A stretch of DNA of 46,212 nt from an uncultured Myxococcales bacterium (lineage in GTDB: Bacteria; Myxococcota_A; Polyangia; Palsa-1104; JAEUJZ01), in the NCBI GenBank assembly GCA_937868485.1, contig CALMML010000391.1, positions 1 through 46,212 on the forward strand. The letters are read 5' to 3'. The notes beneath the pieces were generated by a model that ran no database searches, was not told the DNA's origin, and saw nothing but the letters and a program-made list of their open reading frames with translations. The position numbers and the translations under genes are program-made. Below are positions 7,277-15,473 of this stretch, piece by piece (the first letter of the stretch is position 1; every line of letters begins with the position of its first letter).

Positions 7277-8182
7277 TTAGCTTGGATACTCTGCTTGCAG
7301 GCTCACCAGACGGTCACGGCGCAGCAGATACGAAGGCGCGTCGTCGGACAGCACCAGGCCCGATAGCTCGCTTGTCAACAGCTTTGGACCGCCACCGGCA
7401 GGACCGACCAGCGCCGAGACATCGACTTCCACCAGACGGAAGCCGCGACGGAACAGCACACCGCGCAGGATCGTCGAGCAGCCCATCGGAAGGATCAGCG
7501 TGCCTCGGACATTGAGCGCTTCCGACGCAAACGCCGCCGTATCGTCGGAATCCATGATCAGCACATCGACTTTGTCCCCGAGAAATCGTCCCAGGTCTTC
7601 GGGCGTGTGCGACTTCAGCAACGGACGCGAAACCAGCAGCACGGGACGACCGCTCGACGGATTCAGAAACCCAATGGCGGCACTTCCTCGCGGACAGCTT
7701 GGGGCCAGCTCAATCGTCAGGATCTGCGCGCCCATCGGCAGCAGTGCTTTGACTTCTTCGACCGAAGCCGCCGACGAGCCACTGACGCCACCGTAGGTGA
7801 TGACAAAGCGGTTGCGCTCGAGCGGAATCACATCCACTTGGCCTTGCCACGGCTGCGTCGCGACTCGTAGTTCCAGTCCAGCGTCGGCAATCGTGCGACC
7901 GATGGCGTCTTCTGCGACGGGCTCACCGTGATTGCTGCGCAGAAACACCGGCCTTGGCAGCTTGCCCGGCGACAGAAACGACGAGCCGAGCAGCGCCGCA
8001 TACACCGACGACAGCTTGCCAACGTAGCCGGGATCGAGCACCAAGATGCGTCCGTGCGCACGATGAATCTCGTCAGCCAGCTTGAGCCACTGCGCAAAGG
8101 CCTGACTCGCTGCCGCTGGGTTTGCCTGCGCGCCGTGGGGAACGAAGGCTGTATCGGGATAAGACAGGATAAACGTCGCCAT
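7277..8182 (-). CDS. Amidinotransferase/DDAH-fold protein, probable pseudoenzyme
   Basis: A 301-residue protein without signal peptide. The order of elements follows the guanidino-group modifying superfamily (dimethylarginine dimethylaminohydrolase, arginine deiminase, amidinotransferase): WQGQVDVI at 112-119 where families have F-E-G-G-D-x-L, a YGGVSGSS segment, LNVRGTLILP, and the C-terminal GPAGGGPKLLTSEL at 260-273. Families place the catalytic Cys in that last loop (G-G-G-x-x-C-x-T); here it is Leu268 or Leu269. The expected Glu-Gly-Gly-Asp is QGQVD, and the catalytic His segment reads APSCPRG (160-166). I infer loss of hydrolase activity and perhaps a binding role. The distance to the next gene is 24 bp. 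Moderate certainty for the fold, lower for the pseudoenzyme call. Confidence 0.7.
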   Translation of the reverse strand: MATFILSYPDTAFVPHGAQANPAAASQAFAQWLKLADEIHRAHGRILVLDPGYVGKLSSVYAALLGSSFLSPGKLPRPVFLRSNHGEPVAEDAIGRTIADAGLELRVATQPWQGQVDVIPLERNRFVITYGGVSGSSAASVEEVKALLPMGAQILTIELAPSCPRGSAAIGFLNPSSGRPVLLVSRPLLKSHTPEDLGRFLGDKVDVLIMDSDDTAAFASEALNVRGTLILPMGCSTILRGVLFRRGFRLVEVDVSALVGPAGGGPKLLTSELSGLVLSDDAPSYLLRRDRLVSLQAEYPS

Positions 8183-8240
8183 CGTATCCAGGCTACCATG
8201 CGACGCTTATTCGTTTTTCTGTAATTTGGAAAACTTAAAG

Positions 8241-8269
8241 ATAGAAAATCGGTAGGCTTGCGACCGATT
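8241..8269 (-). terminator. Rho-independent terminator after the FHA-sigma54 activator gene
   Basis: AATCGGT (8247-8253) and ACCGATT (8263-8269) make a perfect 7-bp stem with a 9-base loop, 25 nt past the stop at 8294. On the minus strand the stem leads into a T-rich tract (TTTTCTATCTTT). It separates the long 8-19 kb gene run from the 5.8-8.2 kb genes. Confidence 0.6.
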
Positions 8270-8293
8270 GTGCGGTGGATGTCGGACGACTGC

Positions 8294-10381
8294 CTACAGG
8301 CCGAACTTGGCCAGCTTTTTGTGCAGTCCTTCGCGCGTGATGCCGAGCGTCTCTGCCGTGCGCGTCTTGTTGCCGCCGTGGTCCTTCAGCGCCTGAATCA
8401 GCAGGAAGCGCTCGACCTCTTCCATCATGTCTTTGAGCTGTCCTTTTTGCGGCGCGATGCGATCCATCAGCCCTTCGGCCTGACGCATGCGCGGCGCGAG
8501 CAGATCCGGCGTGATGAACGACTCGGGATCGACCTGAATCACCAGCCGATGCACTTCGTTTTCCAGCTCACGGACATTTCCTGGCCAGTTGTACGCGATG
8601 AGCTGCGCCAGCGCTTCCGAGGTAAAGCCCGGCACCGGCTTCTTCATCTCGTTGCTGTATTTGTGCAAAAAGTGCTCCGAGAGCAGCCCAATGTCTTCCC
8701 GTCGCTCACGCAGCGCCGGCAGCCGAATCGGATACACCTTCAGGCGATAGTACAGATCCTGACGGAAGCGACCTTCGGCGACTTCCTTTTCCAGCGAGCG
8801 GTTGGTCGCGCACAAGATCCGCACATCGACCTTGCGTGGCTGGGTCGCACCGACGGCGCGCACTTCGCCTTCTTGCAGCACGCGCAGCAGCTTGGCTTGT
8901 AGCCCGAGTGACATCTCGCCAATTTCGTCGAGAAACAGGGTTCCACCGTCGGCGACTTCAAACAGACCCTTTTTGTCGGAGTCCGCGCCGGTAAACGCGC
9001 CTTTTTTGTGACCGAACAGCTCGGATTCCAGCAGCGTATCGGGCACGGCGGCACAGTTTTGCGCGACGAACAGCTTGTCGCGACGGCTTGACTGCGCGTG
9101 GATGAGCGACGCGATCAGCTCTTTGCCGGTTCCCGTTTCGCCTTCGATGCAGACGGTGGCGCGGGTGTCGGTGACTTTTTGAACCTGCTTTAAGACCTCG
9201 CGAAAGGCCGGGCTGTGACCGATGGGCTCGACGGTGCGACGCTTTTCTTCGCGGCTCTTGAGGTAGCGGTTTTCGGTGCGAAGCTGCTCTTCGGCCAGTC
9301 GCAAGCGCTGATGCAGTCGCGCGTTTTCGATGGCCAGCGTCGCTTGTCCGGCGAGAACCAGCAGCAGCTCCAGGTCGCGCTCTCGGAACATCGCCGCTGA
9401 GCTGCGGTTGTCACACTGAATCACGCCACGAATCTCGTCGCCATCCCACAGCGGAACGCCGATGATCGACTGAATGCGAGCACCCATGATCGACGCGGCT
9501 CCGGCGAGATCTTGCGGCGCATTGGCACACAGCACGGCGGCACGCTCTGACAGCACGCGGCGAATGACGGCACGCGACGCACGAATCGGAGACGCAGGCT
9601 TTCCGTCGGTCGCTTTCGGATCGGGCTTCGGTTCACCTCTGCGGGCCGAGCCAAACACCGTCGCCATCTTCGCTTCGCTACCGTCGGTTAGCTCAATCGC
9701 GATGTGCGTCCCGAGCGGCAGCAGCTCGAACACCGACTCTGCGATGCCTTCAAACACCGCTTGCAGATCGAGCCCTCGTCGACCGAGCCGCTTCGACAGC
9801 GCGAGCAGTCCCGACGCCAGCACCGGATCTCGCTCGACCTTGCCCGCGACTTCTTCGGCTTCCGTGAGCGGACGACGAGCCAAGATGCGATGCTCGGGCT
9901 CTTGTGCTTCGGCGGGCTCGGGCTGCGCGCTCTTTCCCGTCACCGGCGCTTGCGCACTGCGGCCAAGCTGCATCGCTGGAACCGTCGGAGAGCTACTTCC
10001 AGGCACCGGCGAAAGTGGCTCCAGCTGACTGGACGACGACGACAGCGCACAGCCGATCATCACCGGCTCGACGGGATCTCCAAGTAGCAGCTTGTCTCCG
10101 TCGCAGAGCACCGATTCAAAGCCGGTCGTTCCATCGACGTAGACCAGCGATCCGTCTCGTCGCTGAATTCGTGAACCGTTGGTCGATTTCAGATCTTTGA
10201 AGATGTACTTGTCGTCTTCGCGAAAGATCTGGGCATGCTCGCTCGACAGGTGTGCGTCGGGCAGCACGATGTGGTTATGCGGAGCGCGTCCGACGGTAAA
10301 GCTCGGCTCGCGGACCAAGAATCGCTGTCCACGCTGGCCACCCGACAGAACCTCGAGCGCGATCGTCATTGCAGAAGCCAT
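8294..10381 (-). CDS. FHA-GAF-sigma54 AAA+ transcriptional activator
   Basis: A 695-residue enhancer-binding protein that opens sigma54 RNA polymerase complexes. The N-terminus (about 5-105) is a forkhead-associated domain, with TVGRA at 28-32 and SSEH, a phospho-threonine reader in place of a receiver domain. A GAF-like sensor (about 215-355) and a coiled linker follow. The AAA+ domain shows Walker A GETGTGKE (414-421), GAFTGA (461-466, intact sigma54 contact loop) and Walker [11 protein letters not shown] (480-489); a Fis-type helix-turn-helix ([16 protein letters not shown]) ends it. The open frame extends to 10492, but the FHA homology supports ATG 10381, or ATG 10369, which shares an ATGA with the stop of the upstream lipoprotein gene. 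Translational coupling with that lipoprotein is likely. Input is presumably a Ser/Thr kinase elsewhere. Confidence 0.92.
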   Translation of the reverse strand: MASAMTIALEVLSGGQRGQRFLVREPSFTVGRAPHNHIVLPDAHLSSEHAQIFREDDKYIFKDLKSTNGSRIQRRDGSLVYVDGTTGFESVLCDGDKLLLGDPVEPVMIGCALSSSSSQLEPLSPVPGSSSPTVPAMQLGRSAQAPVTGKSAQPEPAEAQEPEHRILARRPLTEAEEVAGKVERDPVLASGLLALSKRLGRRGLDLQAVFEGIAESVFELLPLGTHIAIELTDGSEAKMATVFGSARRGEPKPDPKATDGKPASPIRASRAVIRRVLSERAAVLCANAPQDLAGAASIMGARIQSIIGVPLWDGDEIRGVIQCDNRSSAAMFRERDLELLLVLAGQATLAIENARLHQRLRLAEEQLRTENRYLKSREEKRRTVEPIGHSPAFREVLKQVQKVTDTRATVCIEGETGTGKELIASLIHAQSSRRDKLFVAQNCAAVPDTLLESELFGHKKGAFTGADSDKKGLFEVADGGTLFLDEIGEMSLGLQAKLLRVLQEGEVRAVGATQPRKVDVRILCATNRSLEKEVAEGRFRQDLYYRLKVYPIRLPALRERREDIGLLSEHFLHKYSNEMKKPVPGFTSEALAQLIAYNWPGNVRELENEVHRLVIQVDPESFITPDLLAPRMRQAEGLMDRIAPQKGQLKDMMEEVERFLLIQALKDHGGNKTRTAETLGITREGLHKKLAKFGL

Positions 10382-11022
10382 GTCAACTCGGTTTGCCCCA
10401 GGGGACCGGCGACGCGCAAGCTGATCTTGTGGGTTGAGGGTTGCGGAAACGGTTTTCCGTCGCTGGCATTCACCGGAAAGTGAACGCTCCACAGCTTCGT
10501 AAAGGCGTCGGTTGGCTCTCCGAGCAGGGTCTGTTCGACCGCTTGGCGCGTCGTCAGCGTATCGATTCGGTCGGCTTGCACTTCGCGTCCTTGATCATCG
10601 AGCAGCGACAGTCGCCACTTGCCCGCCGATAGCCGCAGCTCATTCCACGTCGGTGCGTGCGTCTTGGTCAGCACAAACAGCGACAGCCCGTTTTGGGTCT
10701 GCTCGGCTTGCTCTTTTTCGATCCGGGCGCGTTCCCACGGATCGGCGACGGAATACGTCTTCAAATATTGGTCCACGTACGCTCGCTGAAACGATCGAGA
10801 GCGCAGCGTCGCAAACACCACCAGCTGGGTATCAAACTCGGTGTTCGACAAGACGCGACCGTGACGGCTCCAGCGATCGCGTGACTTTTCATAGCTGGTT
10901 CCCGTCGGCTCGGTCTCGCTCTGAAGGCTCAAGACCGGCGGAGCGCAGCCAGACATCGAGCCCAGCGCAATCGCCAGGCCCAAGACTCGCGCGTGTCGCA
11001 AACAAACCCGAGCAAGCGGCAT
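10366..11022 (-). CDS. Lipoprotein of unknown function coupled to the sigma54 activator
   Basis: A 218-residue product from ATG 11022 (a GTG at 11025 is adjacent). The signal ends SMSGC, a clear lipobox. The mature protein is mixed alpha/beta with no motif I recognise; it has a charged segment (WERARIEKEQAEQ) and a beta-rich C-terminus ending [14 protein letters not shown]. Its stop overlaps the start region of the FHA activator. This coupling suggests the lipoprotein could be part of the signal sensed, or a target, but that is inference. Similar lipoprotein plus FHA-activator pairs would be the test. Confidence 0.75.
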   Translation of the reverse strand: MPLARVCLRHARVLGLAIALGSMSGCAPPVLSLQSETEPTGTSYEKSRDRWSRHGRVLSNTEFDTQLVVFATLRSRSFQRAYVDQYLKTYSVADPWERARIEKEQAEQTQNGLSLFVLTKTHAPTWNELRLSAGKWRLSLLDDQGREVQADRIDTLTTRQAVEQTLLGEPTDAFTKLWSVHFPVNASDGKPFPQPSTHKISLRVAGPLGQTELTWLLQ

Positions 11023-11051
11023 CACGTGATTCTATCGCGGCCTATGGTGCA

Positions 11052-11082
11052 ACCTGCGTGGCCTTTTTGTGTGGACGCAGGT
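11052..11082 (-). terminator. Inverted repeat between SDR and lipoprotein genes
   Basis: ACCTGCGT (11052-11059) and ACGCAGGT (11075-11082) form a perfect 8-bp stem over a 15-base loop, within the 78-bp gap. There is no U-tract after it on the minus strand. It may attenuate read-through from the SDR gene or be a regulator site for the lipoprotein/activator pair. Confidence 0.35.
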
Positions 11083-11103
11083 GTTTTCGTATCGGCTCAG
11101 CGC

Positions 11104-11886
11104 TTACGCCACGGTCCAGCCGCCGTCGACAACCATTGTGTGTCCCGTCAGATATTGCGAAGCGTCACTCGCCAGGAACAGCGCGGCTCCGGCGATGTCA
11201 TCGGGCTGACCGACGCGCTTGAGCGCCGTTCGCTGCAAGACCATGTTCAGGATTTCTTCGTTCTGCGTCAGCGCCGCCGCGAACTTGGTATCGATGAGCC
11301 CCGGTGCGATGGCATTGATGCGGATTCCGGCTTGGCCCAGCTCCATCGAGAGCGTCTTGGTCATGCTCACCACCGCCGCTTTGGTCATCGCGTAGACACC
11401 TTGCAGCGGCGAGCCAATCAGTCCGACGACGCTGGCGACGTTTACAATCGAACCCGGTGCGCCACGTTCCATCAGGTGCTTGGCGACGGCGCGCGTGGCT
11501 GCAAAATAGCCTTTGACGTTGACATCGAAGGTCTTGTCCCACGCCGACCACTCGATCGACATCATCGGGCCGAAGTGAGGGTTCGTCGCTGCGTTGTTGA
11601 CGAGCACATCGACCTTGCCAAACTGGGCGATGGTGTCCGCGACGAGCTTTTCCACCTGCTCGGGCTGTCCGGTGTGGCAGGCGAGGGCGATGGCTTCTCC
11701 GCCGCTCTCGCGGATGGACGCTGCGACGCGCTCCAGTCCGTCGAGCTTGCGAGAAGCGAGGACGACTTTGGCACCGTTTGTGGCAAAGCCGCGCGCGATG
11801 GCTTCTCCGATGCCTCGGCTGGCACCAGTGACAATCGCGACCTTACCGTGAAGGGACAGGCTGGGAGTCGAAACGGGCGTGCTCAT
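11104..11886 (-). CDS. Short-chain dehydrogenase/reductase (classical SDR)
   Basis: A 260-residue NAD(P)-dependent oxidoreductase with all classical SDR elements: cofactor loop TGASRGIG (20-27), NNAA (97-100), Asn123, Ser152 in NVAS, and the catalytic YxxxK at Y165/K169, followed by the PG motif in NAIAPGLIDT and the C-terminal SQYLTGHTMVVDGGW. It resembles 3-oxoacyl-ACP reductase or glucose 1-dehydrogenase-type SDRs; substrate cannot be told from sequence. The start ATG 11886 has AGGA about 9 nt upstream. It sits 28 bp after the Nudix fusion gene, in a likely shared transcript. Confidence 0.93.
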   Translation of the reverse strand: MSTPVSTPSLSLHGKVAIVTGASRGIGEAIARGFATNGAKVVLASRKLDGLERVAASIRESGGEAIALACHTGQPEQVEKLVADTIAQFGKVDVLVNNAATNPHFGPMMSIEWSAWDKTFDVNVKGYFAATRAVAKHLMERGAPGSIVNVASVVGLIGSPLQGVYAMTKAAVVSMTKTLSMELGQAGIRINAIAPGLIDTKFAAALTQNEEILNMVLQRTALKRVGQPDDIAGAALFLASDASQYLTGHTMVVDGGWTVA

Positions 11887-11914
11887 GGCTCAGCATCCTA
11901 GCCCAAAACGGGCG

Positions 11915-13108
11915 CTAAAACGGGCGGTGACTGCGACGTCCGGGCGGCAGGCTGCGAACATCCAGCGCGTGCAGCACCATGCCAAGCTGGCTCCAGTCGA
12001 GATCGGGCGAAGCGAGCAGCTCTCGCACGGTTCGCAGCGTCACAAAGCAGCGCTCTCCGACGTTGGCTCCGTTTGACTGTCCCGACGCCGCCATTTCCTG
12101 AAGCGCGCGAAGCTGATCGTCGCGCAGCAGCACGCGGAACAAGTGACAGTGATAGCTCGCGAGCGAAGCAGCCACTTGACGATCCCCAGCGTCGACGGGA
12201 ACAAACTGCGTCGGATCGATGTGCAGTCCGGTTTCTTCGGTGACTTCGCGCTGCGCCGTCTGACGTGGATCGTGAGAGCGCTCACTGGCCATCGCCGCTG
12301 ATCCACCCGGCAGCATCAGGCCAAAGCCCAGCCGATTGCGCACCGCCGAGCGATACTCGCGAACCAGCACCACCAGCGTATCGAGCACATCGCCGCTGTC
12401 GTCGGGATAATACAAGACGCTGGCGCTTACGTCGGTGCGACCGATGACGACTTCGCCGCTCTTGTGACGACGCTCTCCGACGACGAATACGCGCGGACGC
12501 AGTGCCCACAGCAGCGGCGGACGTCCGGCGGCACGACTGCGATAAGACCACTCAAGCTGCGCGTCTTCGAGTCGGTGTCCCGCTTTGCGCAGCGCGTGAT
12601 ACCAAGCGGCAAAGCCAGGACTTCGCCACAAAAGCAGCGGCACACTGCGCTCTCCGGCTCGTCGCGGCTGGCCTGGACGCAGCATATGGAGCGACTGCTC
12701 GACGGCCTCTGCAACCGTTCGCGCAATCGGAATGTGCAGGCGTCCCGCCGAATCGGGCACTGGCTGCTCTTTGGGTACGCCGAGCACGATGCGCGACGAG
12801 CGCTGCCACGCACCCCACAGCTCAAACAGCCATGGTTCGCTGTGACCGCCGTCGCCTAGCCAGAGCAAAACGCCGTCGCTGTGACGCAGCGCTTCATCTC
12901 GCCAACGGGCAAGTTCGTTTCGTTTGCTGGCGTCTCCTTCATCCGTCGGCGTGGGCAAAAAGACCACACCATCCCACCCGGCTTGACCCAGGGCCGCGAC
13001 CACAGCATCGGTCCACGGACCTGGAACACCGGCCACAAACAGCGAGGCCGAAAAAGCGGGCGGAATGGGCTGGAGCGGGAGGACAGCTTGAGTTTTCGAA
13101 GCTGGCAT
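11915..13108 (-). CDS. Fusion of a nucleoside 2-deoxyribosyltransferase-like domain and a Nudix hydrolase domain
   Basis: The open frame reaches 13300 but that would overlap the upstream gene; I use ATG 13108, 11 bp after that gene's stop. This gives 397 residues. Residues about 18-130 resemble the nucleoside 2-deoxyribosyltransferase-like family: SLFVAGVPG, a W-R-D-E-A-L-x-x-S-D-G-V-L-L segment, and HSEPWLFELWGAW, where that family keeps a Glu. Residues about 222-350 are a Nudix fold; the Nudix box end REVTEETGL (287-295) is exact, while the loop before it is longer than the G-x5-E-x7-REUXEEXGU consensus and its first Glu is displaced. Likely substrates are nucleotide derivatives. Both domains acting on one modified nucleotide or NAD-like compound is a plausible inference. 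Confidence 0.78.
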   Translation of the reverse strand: MPASKTQAVLPLQPIPPAFSASLFVAGVPGPWTDAVVAALGQAGWDGVVFLPTPTDEGDASKRNELARWRDEALRHSDGVLLWLGDGGHSEPWLFELWGAWQRSSRIVLGVPKEQPVPDSAGRLHIPIARTVAEAVEQSLHMLRPGQPRRAGERSVPLLLWRSPGFAAWYHALRKAGHRLEDAQLEWSYRSRAAGRPPLLWALRPRVFVVGERRHKSGEVVIGRTDVSASVLYYPDDSGDVLDTLVVLVREYRSAVRNRLGFGLMLPGGSAAMASERSHDPRQTAQREVTEETGLHIDPTQFVPVDAGDRQVAASLASYHCHLFRVLLRDDQLRALQEMAASGQSNGANVGERCFVTLRTVRELLASPDLDWSQLGMVLHALDVRSLPPGRRSHRPF

Positions 13109-13119
13109 CTCGGGATCTG

Positions 13120-13611
13120 TCAGCGCGCTTGCTCGAGCGATCCTTGCGGCTTCACTTCGGCGAGGACGGCAGCGCAGCCCTGACGCATGATCGGCGGACA
13201 GACCACCAGCGCCATCACCGACGAAGTGGCCGTGTTCGCTCCCTTGGTTTGATAGGTAAACACCACCAGCGTCGACGACGAACAGCCTGCGAAGCCACAC
13301 TGACCTTCGAGCGGAATCTGTGTCACTTTTTCGTCGAGCTGCGCCGACGGCTGATCGCTGGTTGGGTTCATCGGACCGCTGCGCGCTTGGCTGATGCGCT
13401 TGGCAATCTCTGGGGTCTTGCGCGCGACGCTGACCGGATCACGCGGATTGTCCATCGCTGAAGGGCTCGGCTGTGGCCGTTGCGCAGGCTTGGGCGGCGT
13501 CGGCTTGCGAGGCGCTGGAACCGAGACATGAGGCTGCGGCGCAGCGATGTCGGCGCGGGCACTCGAAGCGAGCAAAAGCACAGCGCACAGGGCGAGCTGA
13601 AGAAGCGTCAT
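13120..13611 (-). CDS. Secreted proline-rich protein, unknown function
   Basis: I choose ATG 13611 because it begins a clear signal peptide (MTLLQLALCAVLLLASSARA, then DIAAP); the longer frame to 13815 would overlap the ABC1 kinase gene. The 163-residue product has a Pro-rich segment (PRKPTPPKPAQRPQPSP), then a small globular part with CGFAGC, VVCPP and QGC cysteines and a beta strand STLVVFTYQTKG. No family recognised. It lies 80 bp after the kinase gene and 11 bp before the Nudix fusion gene. Confidence 0.65.
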   Translation of the reverse strand: MTLLQLALCAVLLLASSARADIAAPQPHVSVPAPRKPTPPKPAQRPQPSPSAMDNPRDPVSVARKTPEIAKRISQARSGPMNPTSDQPSAQLDEKVTQIPLEGQCGFAGCSSSTLVVFTYQTKGANTATSSVMALVVCPPIMRQGCAAVLAEVKPQGSLEQAR

Positions 13612-13691
13612 GTCCGCGATGCTAATGGGGATTTTGGGGCAGCGCCAGCTTGGCGTATCGCGCGGTCCGGTTTGCGCTCGATTCAGACGAA

Positions 13692-15473
13692 TCAGCGACG
13701 ACGCGGAAGTCGAGTGGTCAGCATCAGCCACAGCAAGTATCCACCGAGTCCCATGCTGACGTAGAGCGCGACATCGGCTTGCTCGGGCTGGTTGCGTGCG
13801 TCGAGGATGAGCCACGTCACAAACGAGGTAATGCCAAGCGCGGTCACGATGAGCTGTCGTGCGACGGCGTGAATCAAGATCGCGGTGTCTTCTTGGCCTC
13901 GGAAACGGACTTCGATCTGGCCTCGCTGGGCACGGTGCAAAAACTTGCGAAGCTCACCGGGAAGCTGCGCAGCTTGGCTGACGACGTCGCGGGTGGTCTC
14001 GACGATCAGCTTGGACCAGTCGCGATCTTGCCCGAGCACCATCTCCTCGACGTAGGGACGAATCACCTGCATCGGGTTGAGGTTCGGTGCCAGATCCGTA
14101 CAAAGCCCGAGGAGAAGCAGCAGCGTTCTCTCGAGCAAAATCCACTCCTTGGGAACGTGAAAGTGTTCCATCAAGTCGCGGAGGTTTACGTCGAGCTTGC
14201 GCAGATCCGCGAGGTCCGCCAGCGCACGCTCGGGCGACAGCTTGACCTCGGACAGCGCCAGCGAGTCGAGCTTAAACTCGGCCTGAAACTTGTCGTGGAA
14301 GAAGTCGACGACGCGCTCGAAGATCTGCGGATCGGCGCCGCGTGCGATAAAGCCCATGTCCTTCATCGCGACGATCAGCTTCTGGGTGTCTCGAGTGAGC
14401 CCAGCTTGCAGCACATCGACGATGCCGCGACGCATTTTGGGGGAAAGCTCCGCGACGGCACCAAAGTCCAAAAAGACCAGCTTGGCACCACCGAGGGTCA
14501 GCCATGGTGTCGGAACAGCGTCGGACTCTGCGCCGGACTTTGCTTCCCCAGTTTCCGTCGGTGGCGGCAGGACCAGCAGGTTTCCTGGATGCGGATCGGC
14601 GTGATACAGCCCGTCGCGAAAGATCTGCTGACAGTACGCGGTCACAACCGTCCGCGCGAGCTTGTCACGGTCTACGCCCAGCTCGTCGAGCCGCGTCAGG
14701 TTGGACACTTTGATGCCATCCATCCACGTCGTGGTCAGCACGCGCGGCGTCGATAGCTCGCTGATGACTTTGGGAAACTCGACGGGCAGCGGCGGCTTGT
14801 AGCGTCCAAAGTTTTCGCTGATGCGCTGCAAGTTGCTGGCCTCGGCGGAAAAGTCGAGCTCTTGCATCACCATCGCGCGAATCTCGACGAACACCGCGTC
14901 AAGACCGTGGGCCGGGGCAATCCAGTGCAGCAGCCAAAAGATCCGTCCGAGCGCGGCGAGATCGATGCGAACAATCTCGTCGATGTCGGGATACTGAACC
15001 TTGACCGCGACTTCTTGTCCGCCTTGAGTGAGCGCGCGATGAACCTGACCGATCGACGCGGATGCGACGGGCTCGGGCGTAAACGATGCGAACACTTCAC
15101 TCGGGACGCGACCGGAAAACTCTTCGGCAAAGCGCTGCTCGACGTCGGCGTAGGGACGGGCCGGAACGCGATCCTGCAGCGTCTCAAGCTGGGCGCGAAA
15201 GGGCTCGGGCAGCACGTTGGTCATGATGCTGATGAGCTGCCCGACCTTGATAAACAGACCGCCGAGTCGTTCGATCGCGAGGTGAATTCGCTGTGCGTTC
15301 CGTCGGTGCGTATCGAGCAGCAGCCGACTTTGCGCATCCGGTCCGGCGAGCCGCAGACGCAGTCGCAAAAAGTAGTACGACAGGATCACGCGAATCGTGA
15401 CGGAGTACGCGCGAATCAGCCGGGAAAAGCCTCGGGGCAGTGGCTCGCTAGTCGTTGTCGTCGGCGGAGCCAT
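13692..15473 (-). CDS. ABC1/AarF/UbiB-family atypical kinase with two C-terminal membrane helices
   Basis: A 593-residue protein from ATG 15473, chosen over ATG 15494 because GAGGGAG lies about 9 nt before it. UbiB-type signature elements are present: KVGQ (76-79) of the N-terminal extension, the Ala-rich loop ASASIGQVH replacing the P-loop, the ion-pair Lys in VAVKVQYP, the catalytic loop HADPHPGN, and DFG. The C-terminus has two hydrophobic helices and ends in a basic tail (TTRLPRRR). Family members act as ATPases that help quinone biosynthesis or lipid handling rather than ordinary protein kinases; UbiB specifically aids coenzyme Q assembly. The role here is not fixed by context. Its start overlaps the regulator gene's end by 26 bp. 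Confidence 0.9.
   Translation of the reverse strand: MAPPTTTTSEPLPRGFSRLIRAYSVTIRVILSYYFLRLRLRLAGPDAQSRLLLDTHRRNAQRIHLAIERLGGLFIKVGQLISIMTNVLPEPFRAQLETLQDRVPARPYADVEQRFAEEFSGRVPSEVFASFTPEPVASASIGQVHRALTQGGQEVAVKVQYPDIDEIVRIDLAALGRIFWLLHWIAPAHGLDAVFVEIRAMVMQELDFSAEASNLQRISENFGRYKPPLPVEFPKVISELSTPRVLTTTWMDGIKVSNLTRLDELGVDRDKLARTVVTAYCQQIFRDGLYHADPHPGNLLVLPPPTETGEAKSGAESDAVPTPWLTLGGAKLVFLDFGAVAELSPKMRRGIVDVLQAGLTRDTQKLIVAMKDMGFIARGADPQIFERVVDFFHDKFQAEFKLDSLALSEVKLSPERALADLADLRKLDVNLRDLMEHFHVPKEWILLERTLLLLLGLCTDLAPNLNPMQVIRPYVEEMVLGQDRDWSKLIVETTRDVVSQAAQLPGELRKFLHRAQRGQIEVRFRGQEDTAILIHAVARQLIVTALGITSFVTWLILDARNQPEQADVALYVSMGLGGYLLWLMLTTRLPRRR

Noticed and set aside
11044-11063. Sigma54-like site upstream of the lipoprotein/FHA activator genes
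   Set aside because: GG and GC elements are separated by 11 rather than the required 10 bases and the -24 box is poor.
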